Of a stretch of 64,000 nt of DNA, positions 58,301-64,000 are shown piece after piece (the stretch's first letter is position 1; each line of letters starts with the position of its first letter). Location: NCBI GenBank assembly GCA_903813345.2, contig CAIIXF020000008.1, forward strand, positions 21,436,822-21,500,821. Reading direction: 5' to 3'. The DNA is from Owenia fusiformis (taxonomy: Eukaryota > Annelida > Polychaeta > Sabellida > Oweniidae). A program made the position numbers and the translations under genes. The notes under the pieces were generated by a model. The model did not search any database. It was not told where the DNA came from and saw only the letters and a program-made list of their open reading frames with translations.

Positions 58301-61300
58301 AAAAAAGATTTTGCCACCTGAGTGAATCATAATGACATCACTAATGTTGCAAAATATTTTTGATATGCTAAAACATTGAAGTGGCCCATTAAATACGGCA
58401 TTTTATTATTGAAATAGTGTGTCCTTTGTTCAATATTTGCATTGATGTTAAAAAATATAATCTTTTTTGATCTATGCAGATGATACCTCCTTATACTCTT
58501 TCTTTCACCATTCTGGTAATCAAACTGGCCAACTCCAAAATGACCTAAATCTTTTAAGTGTATGGTCTAGAACCTGGCAATTGAAATTTAAAGCATCTAA
58601 AAGTGCTCATTTAGTTTTTCGCTCAAGCCGACAAAAAAATATTCAAATGTCTCCGCTTTACTTTGATGGTGAAATGATCCCCCAAAAGCAATCACACAAG
58701 CACCTGGGTTTCATCTTAGATGAGAATTTGACTTTTAATGACCATATGAACTATCTGTCTAATAAAGTTCAAAAACTGTTAAATCCTTTGAAGCTCATAT
58801 CAAACAAAATACAGTCGCACCATCTTGAAATAATGTATAATTCATATTTGGCGTCTCATTTTGACTATTGTAGCTCCATTTACGGATCGTCATCCTTGGC
58901 GGCCTTGTCAAAGCTTGATAAAATCCACTACTAAGCTGCTGTTATATGTGCTGGGGTACTGCATGGCTCTAACACCTCAAAAACTTTAAAATGTTTACAG
59001 TGGAAATCGCTTACTGACAAAAGACACGAAAAAAATCTAAGACTGATGTTCAAAATTGTAAGAAAGGAAGTGCCTTATTATGTCCATAGTCTTTTTGACC
59101 AACATCGCAACCAAGCAACTAGAATTTTAAGACACTCTTTACCATTTTCCTGCCCAAGAAATATTTCAATGAGACTCTCAAAAGCACCAGTTTTAAAACT
59201 TATAAATGATTGGAACCAGCTAAGCCAGACTTTTCGTGAAATTCAAACCATTTCTAGATTCAAAAGCTCTATTAAACAGATATTTATCCCTATCTCAAAC
59301 TTCATACCAACTACAAAACTAAATTTAAGTAGAACCAACGAAAAACTGCTAAATAGGCTTCGAGTTGATTTTGCCCTTAAAGACCATTTCTTTACTCATA
59401 ATTTTACTGGAATAATTGACAACAAATGCCTCTGTGGCTCTACTGAAGACACAAAGCATTTCATTCTATCCTGCCCTCGCCATACCCATGAACGTAATAA
59501 AATGATGACTGCACTTCGTGAATAGAATTTATTGTTTGATACTCAACTTATTTCTAGTAAGACAGAACAGGTCAAATACTTAATTTATGAAAATGAACTC
59601 ACTATTGATTCTCAGAAAATCCTGTTAGATACAGTGATGCAATTTGTACAGGCCTGTTATAAGTTTCCATCAAATTAATGTTATTCTCATTTGTATCTTG
59701 TGACAACCCGCCCCCCCCCCTCCCTCCCAACCTCTCACATTACCAATAAACCATCTATGATTACTGTAATTAATCCTCTATTGTAATTTAAACTACCTAG
59801 AATGCCTATGGCTATTGGTAGTAGATATTTTGTGTATTTTTTATTATGAAGGAAATAAATAATATGTTAAAAAAAAATCGTTGAAATGTATGAACAAATA
59901 TTTGATGATTAAAAAATGTCAACTTTTTTTGAAAAATGGCGGGAAATTTGAATATTTGAGAAATGAAATGCTCACAGCTTTTTTTCAAAAATGATATTTT
60001 TTCAAAAATCTCTAAAATAACTAAAAAACTAATAATAAAGTCATGATAAATAGTAAATGAATGATAAAATAATATTTTCCAACTATACATGGGGACTTTA
60101 ATGAAAAATGTAGGTAAAAAAATTGGGGGGTTTTCTGATTTACTGGATTTTTTGAAAATCTGGGTATGCCTGAATAAGTATATAAACACCAAGTTGGCAA
60201 AACATTCAAGAAACTGATATGTATTCATTAATAATTATACATATTCTTAAATAATTAATTAATAACCTACAAATAAATGTAACTATCATCTACTCGGTGC
60301 TTTAACTGCCATTCATGATTAAAAAAAGGTAAGATTATAATGCAAATCATGTTGCTGCATTTTCCTTGAGTGCAAAGGGACATCTATTTTTGATGGCAGC
60401 ACACAAACCGAATAAGTGAATAAAATGTGTGTAACAAAATTGGCTAACATACGGAGAATAAGAGAAAACTTGAAATGCAGTTTCAGTTCATAGGTACAGT
60501 ATATAACTAAACATTCAAATGACAGAATCATATAACGGTCTACATTCCCGATACTATTACATGTTTCTTTTCAAGGGCTTTCAAATAAAGACCCATGAAA
60601 AATAGATGTTCAGTTGGCATATTAGAGAGAACATAAGTGAAACTTCTGACAGTACATGTACATACCATACATTGACTTTTAGATATTCCTGCCACAATCC
60701 CAATAATACCAGTCAGTACAAAAAACTGAAAAGGAAATATAAAATTGAAAATAAATTTAAATTTGCAAAGAACATCTCTAAATAGGTCATTAAAGGTCAA
60801 TAAAAGGTCAAATCTGAAGTAGGCTCACATAAATGGACTGGTATCTTGGACCATTGAACTGGTTCAATGTTCTTCAATCTCCCTAGTTTGTCTGGTCTAT
60901 TATATGTCCAATGGTTGAGATTTTGGGACCATTTTACAAAACATAGCATAAAATACTGACATCATGTCTGGCGACTGGACATAGTTGTTCTACACAAAAA
61001 CAGACATCCTGTGTTGTGGCTCTCATTATTTCTTCTTATCTCCTGTTTCAATGTTTCAAGGGCTGTTTGTGTAGAAATTAGACCCACAGATAAAATCTGG
61101 TGGGATTTATGTCCAGTGAGTGTGGCACATTTTGGCATTTGGATCATGTTTTGTAAATAGCCATTAAAGTGTGACCATTGGAGTTGAATCAAAGAAACTC
61201 AACAGAAGGAAAGAACATTGAACAAGATTCAATTGTGCCTTTGATCACAAACCAAGCTGAATGACTCAGTTATCAACATACATTTGTTTGGGTTACCTTT

Positions 61301-61881
61301 TTTGGCTCACCCTGTAAAAAGTTATGAAAATAAAATGTTGAATTTAAAGCAAGATAATACATGTACTGTACATCTAAATTGGATCCATTTTTATCGCACC
61401 CTTAGGTGCTACATGTATATTGTGATCAGGGTTTCCACCCAAATCATTCGAGGGATTCATGTGAAATGTTCAGGGATGTTTTTTTTTGTCTCGAAAACTT
61501 GTCAAATGGACAAGGGTGCGATACTGTTCACTCTGTGTCTTGTTTACAAAATGCATGGGGAAATATAACATTTGGTTTATAGATTTTTGAAACACCATTT
61601 CCCATTTCTATCAAATATTCAAACCTTATAGTAATATAACTTACAACTCCAGTCCAAACTCCAACAAAAAATCTAGAATTAACGTTCAGGTACATCTTTT
61701 CAGGATACTCGTATGACTTGTATGTATAATGGTATGTCATCCCACCAATTATTATGGCTCCAAGACCTAATTTTAGCAGGAATGAGCCTAAGAAAATTGC
61801 GCCATATCCTTTAAATTCCTTTATTTTCTGTCTCACTGGTGTATTGTATGAGATAGTTTGTTGTGGATTCTGGCTCTCCAT
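55280..61881 (-). CDS. CD20/MS4A-like four-transmembrane protein, gene B
   Basis: Gene-level entry. Exons: 61645-61881, 60666-60725, 57115-57258, 55803-55916 and 55280-55301; the last exon was not found. It is a tandem paralogue of gene A with the same exon order and phases. The start MESQNPQQT, TGIIGIVAG, GIFFAIA and CIVSSILGCAVVCCGRRN are shared. TM segments: about 27-48, 71-93, 101-124 and 155-180. It differs by longer loops after TM1 (TYKSYEYPEKMYLNVN) and after TM3 (EGLRNEDQENQRAELIN), the extracellular side in the CD20 fold. If the mini-exon donor is not used, translation runs 18 more codons after YLG to a stop. The gene is either complete with an unseen last exon or ends by that read-through. 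Confidence 0.7.
55395..55445. repeat. Fragment of the CAGGCC MITE family
   Basis: GGTCCGTAGCCAGGGCAAGG and GGGGATTCAAGCG match the end of 55984-56185. Confidence 0.45.
55803..55916 (-). CDS. Gene B exon 4 (TM4)
   Basis: 114 nt, phase 0/0: ELWAGLDGALFTIGVVSGFL then CIVSSILGCAVVCCGRRN. Acceptor ATTATTACAG, donor GTAAGT. Confidence 0.85.
55984..56185. mobile_element. CAGGCC MITE, second copy
   Basis: The ends CAGGCCCGCAGCCAGG and CTGGCTATGAGCCTG are inverted repeats, in opposite orientation to 44584-44766. The G-runs are longer than in that copy. In gene B intron 3. Confidence 0.8.
56195..56535. repeat. Long palindrome, about 340 bp
   Basis: Arms CAGTTTCATATG-region, GAACAAATAGTTC and TTTAATACCTCACTTAAGTT are mirrored by AACTTAAGTGAGGTATTAAA, GAACTATTTGTTC and CTGACACATG. 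The loop is about 50 bp. MITE-like, in gene B intron 3. Confidence 0.8.
57115..57258 (-). CDS. Gene B exon 3 (TM3 and loop)
   Basis: 144 nt, phase 0/0: IATLLVLSVSGIFFAIALLS, then TYAVTLPFVMEGLRNEDQEN and QRAELINW. Acceptor TTGTGTTGCAG, donor GTAAGT. It is 33 nt longer than gene A's exon because of the charged loop. Confidence 0.85.
57259..58466. other. Gene B intron 2, lower part
   Basis: AT-rich; 57540-57920 is a degenerate repeat of AAATTGGGAGAAAATC type. No exon is seen. Confidence 0.5.
58467..59678 (+). mobile_element. 5'-truncated LINE (non-LTR) reverse transcriptase fragment
   Basis: It begins at the reverse transcriptase active site (IYADDTSLYSFFHHSG) and continues HKHLGFILDENLTFNDHM, HLEIMYNSYLASHFDYCSSI, and a C-terminal CLCGSTEDTKHFILSCP, the C-x-C-x-H-x-C motif of LINE proteins. 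The frame is continuous to a final stop at 59676-59678 except for two in-frame stops, at 58932-58934 and 59523-59525. The start at YADD shows 5' truncation. It is most like CR1/Jockey-type elements, but the clade is inference. It sits antisense to gene B in its intron 2, so it is a relic. Confidence 0.9.
59679..60665. other. Gene B intron 2, upper part, with LINE 3' tail
   Basis: A C-run near 59709 and an ATCCTCTATTGTAATT phrase may be the LINE 3' end. The rest is AT-rich with T-rich runs whose open frames (59812-60228) are low complexity. No exon is seen. Confidence 0.45.
60666..60725 (-). CDS. Gene B exon 2 (TM2 second half)
   Basis: 60 nt, phase 0/0: FFVLTGIIGIVAGISKSQCM. Acceptor CCTTTTCAG, donor GTATGT. 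Confidence 0.9.
60726..61644. other. Gene B intron 1
   Basis: Contains a mariner-like end at about 61289-61316 (TTTTTTGGCTCACCCTGTA) without a recognised partner, and an inverted pair ATCGCACCCTTAGGTG (61375) and GGACAAGGGTGCGAT (61508). That pair marks a 150-bp relative of the inner part of the 24897 TTAA element, with TCACTCTGTGTCTTGTTTAC next to it. Confidence 0.5.
61645..61881 (-). CDS. Gene B exon 1 (start, TM1, TM2 first half)
   Basis: 237 nt from ATG: MESQNPQQTISYNTPVRQKI, LGSFLLKLGLGAIIIGGM and FFVGVWTGV, ending GTT/GTAAGT in phase 0. Upstream reads TATATACAGAG before ATG, as in gene A, so a 5' UTR intron acceptor is likely. Confidence 0.85.
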
Positions 61882-62648
61882 CTCTGTATATAAATAATAA
61901 AGTGTTATTTGTTAGTTGCATGTTATGAGATCATTGTCCAGCTCATAGTGTCTGTGCACTCACCCCAATTTTAAAGATGTTTCATTTACTAAACTGTCAT
62001 GAAAGGACAGTTGGTATCTTTCAAACACGCCAGAGGTTGTCTCTAGAGGGTGGGCCCTAAATGTATGTAAATGTATGCAAAATGGTCGCCATTTTTGTCT
62101 TGTGAAATTCACTTGTGGCCCGTTTGATCTAAAAGGAAAAGTAGATTACTCCAGGAACTTTATCTATGGGGAAATAACGCGGAACACTATAATTTTAGAG
62201 AAATTCAGTTTTTATTTCAAGAACTTTGTGTAATTGATCTGATGCATTAGATTAAAACATTGAACAATTCCTTTTTGGTGAAAACGAGGTCAATGACTGA
62301 AAAAGTATGTTGAATATCACCAAAACATATATATACTTTTTGAGAAACTGAATGGATCTACAAGATAAATTAACTAATCTTCATGGTCAGAAAATAGTCA
62401 TAATCTCGCCTATTTGCAAAATGGTCGCCATTTTTGTCTTGCGAAATTCACTTGTGGCCCATTTCCTAGCTTTACAAATAATTTCAGGTGTCCTGCATTG
62501 TAAAAAGCAATGTCACTGTAAAGAGTAGTTGTATGAAATAATTTTGTTAAAAAAAAGCTGCAAAAATTACATCCATTTTTCTTATTTTCTGCCATTTTAG
62601 CCATCATTCACTTTTGAGCAACACTATGTGAGCCCAGCACCCACGGTA
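61882..62648. other. Region upstream of gene B
   Basis: Contains a 50-bp direct repeat (GCAAAATGGTCGCCATTTTT with GTCTTG, at 62077 and 62417). Gene B's promoter may be here, but no motif can be defended. Confidence 0.45.
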
Positions 62649-62875
62649 CTATTTTTTACTGTTTAGTTCTAAAATGTAAGATTTGTAAATGCTGTAGGCA
62701 ACTATACTTGTAAAATAATTGAAAAAATTAGTTTGAGAGTCTTGGCCATTATAAACAATTATTATTTTTCTATAGGAAATATTGAGACAACATATGTTGT
62801 ATATAAATTTCCATATATCCTTTGACAAACAACATTCAAATAGAATATGTTTCAAATCACATAAGTGATTGCAAA
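62649..62875 (-). mobile_element. Possible LINE C-terminal fragment
   Basis: The minus strand reads CICNHLCDLKHILFECCLSK then DIWKFIYNICCLN. HILFEC-x-x-SK-x-IW is the zinc-knuckle tail typical of L1/Tx1-type LINE proteins. Short and isolated, so only tentative. Confidence 0.45.
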
Positions 62876-62975
62876 TACAGTAAAACCTGTCTAATCCGAA
62901 CACCCATGGGACCAGCCAAAAGCGTTCAAATTGGCAGGTGTTCAAATTTCAAGGATTTTGTTGGTCAGGGGGGGG
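62876..62975. repeat. TACAGTAAAACCTGT element fragment
   Basis: TACAGTAAAACCTGTCTAAT with CCGAACACCC and GGCAGGTGTTCAAA is the TIR-end type of the family at 395-540 and 29500-29669. It interrupts the minus-strand LINE-like frame. Confidence 0.5.
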
Positions 62976-64000
62976 ATTTTCATTATTCAGTGCACTATAT
63001 TGAACACTAAATACTAAGTCAGAAAACAATACATGTTGTTAATGAGTTAATTCTACAATAGGCCTATAGCCTATATGCTATGTTTTATTTATATTTTGAA
63101 CAATTTCATCATTTTAGTAAAAATAACTCTTATATTTTGGCAAAAACTTTGTAATACACTGTAAAAGTATATGATAGTCTCGTACGAAATCTCATGCTTA
63201 TCAAATGGCTTATCCCATATTATGGTTATATAGCACTGCTTTACTTTTGCTTGAAAAAGTCCTTCATTGTTGTTTGTTTCTTGGCACTTTTAGCATTAGC
63301 AATATTTGAGTAGATATCCTCAAGTAAAAATAATTTTTCATGAGTGTTCATTCGAGATGATGTATAATCCTTCAAAATATCAAGGGCATTCAGGATGTCA
63401 GATGTATGCAAATATTACAAAGTTGAATTTTTTCTCCTTCTCGTGATATAATCGTGTCTGCAAATGGCGTCTGTGTTGTCTTTGTGATTATGAAACATTT
63501 ACTGATTGAATCTTAGCTATCATAACAGACCCATGGGATATAAAACAGTTAAAGGGTTCCGATAAGCATCCCGTATAAAAACAATATGGCGGCTCCAGGC
63601 GAATCAACTGGATCAGTCCATTTTTAAGAAATAAGGGGAGTTCTGTAAAATCCAGTTTATTGAAATTGTCTTTGAGATAAAGTAATCCGTTTATAATGAT
63701 TTTGAAAACGTTATACATGGATTGATTGCGTTCAAACAGTACATTTACAATAGCCAATATAAATCCTTGTATTAGAACTGCTTTGTTTCATTTGTAGGAT
63801 ATTTCATATGCCAAGCTGTGTGCTATTACGTTATGGGGAAATTTAGATGCCAATTTTTCCTTATTATACACAAATAGAAGATCCTGAAACTTCACCCATA
63901 AATTTGGAATTTATTTGTCAAAATAAAAATCACCCTTTTATAAATGTGTGACGATCTATAATATACTTATGCTATATAACAGTTAGAGGTGTTGACACAA
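62976..64000. other. Right-edge AT-rich stretch
   Basis: A minus-strand open stretch at 63488-63757 (89 codons) has no motif I recognise and may belong to an old LINE. No other feature is supported. Confidence 0.3.

Noticed and set aside
63488-63757. 89-codon minus-strand frame at the right edge
   Set aside because: It may be an old LINE piece, but no motif supports that, so it is only mentioned in the edge entry.

Overview
The window is AT-rich, intron-rich animal nuclear DNA, most like a marine invertebrate (echinoderm, hemichordate, mollusc or brachiopod; I cannot decide which). Evidence: consensus GT-AG introns of 0.2-8 kb, a metazoan MyTH4-FERM gene, a four-pass CD20/MS4A-like gene pair, and dense small inverted-repeat DNA elements, satellites and a LINE fragment. 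No bacterial operon, CRISPR array, rRNA or tRNA gene, or LTR/viral element was recognised.

Plus strand, 11.35-46 kb: one large gene, at least 16 coding exons with every splice phase consistent. It encodes a tail of MyTH4 - FERM - MyTH4 type, as in unconventional myosins (closest layout: class XXII, or class VII without its SH3). It is preceded by one 4.3-kb exon coding for about 1,450 mostly disordered, Ser/Asn/Asp-rich residues. No motor exon is visible upstream, so either the motor lies left of the window or this is a motor-less MyTH4-FERM protein. The FERM domain carries the best observation here: two homologous 71-nt exons (31014-31084 and 33427-33497) that encode alternative versions of the same F1/F2 linker. 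Both fit the same phases, but using both would break the frame, so they look like mutually exclusive exons. A 6-nt microexon (16001-16006) and a NAGNAG acceptor (19220/19223) may vary the first MyTH4.

Minus strand, 49.4-61.9 kb: two tandem paralogues (gene A 49445-54720; gene B 55280-61881) encode about 208-residue four-transmembrane proteins of the CD20/MS4A type. They share exon sizes, phases, the N-terminus MESQNPQQT, a cytoplasmic CCGRRN and a 22-25-nt mini-exon. Gene B's last exon was not found.

The rest is intron or intergenic DNA full of elements: a TIR pair with one internally deleted copy (4-6 kb), a G-rich CAGG element with 5-bp target duplications (7.2-9.2 kb), mariner-like copies (20.6, 38.6 and 52 kb), TTAA-flanked elements including a 2.1-kb one that carries its own satellite (24.9-27 kb), a Harbinger-like MITE (29.1 kb), a 2.9-kb TIR element (46.3-49.2 kb), palindromic MITEs, a 39-bp minisatellite (34.5-35.5 kb), several GCCATTTT-bearing satellites, and a 5'-truncated LINE (58.5-59.7 kb).
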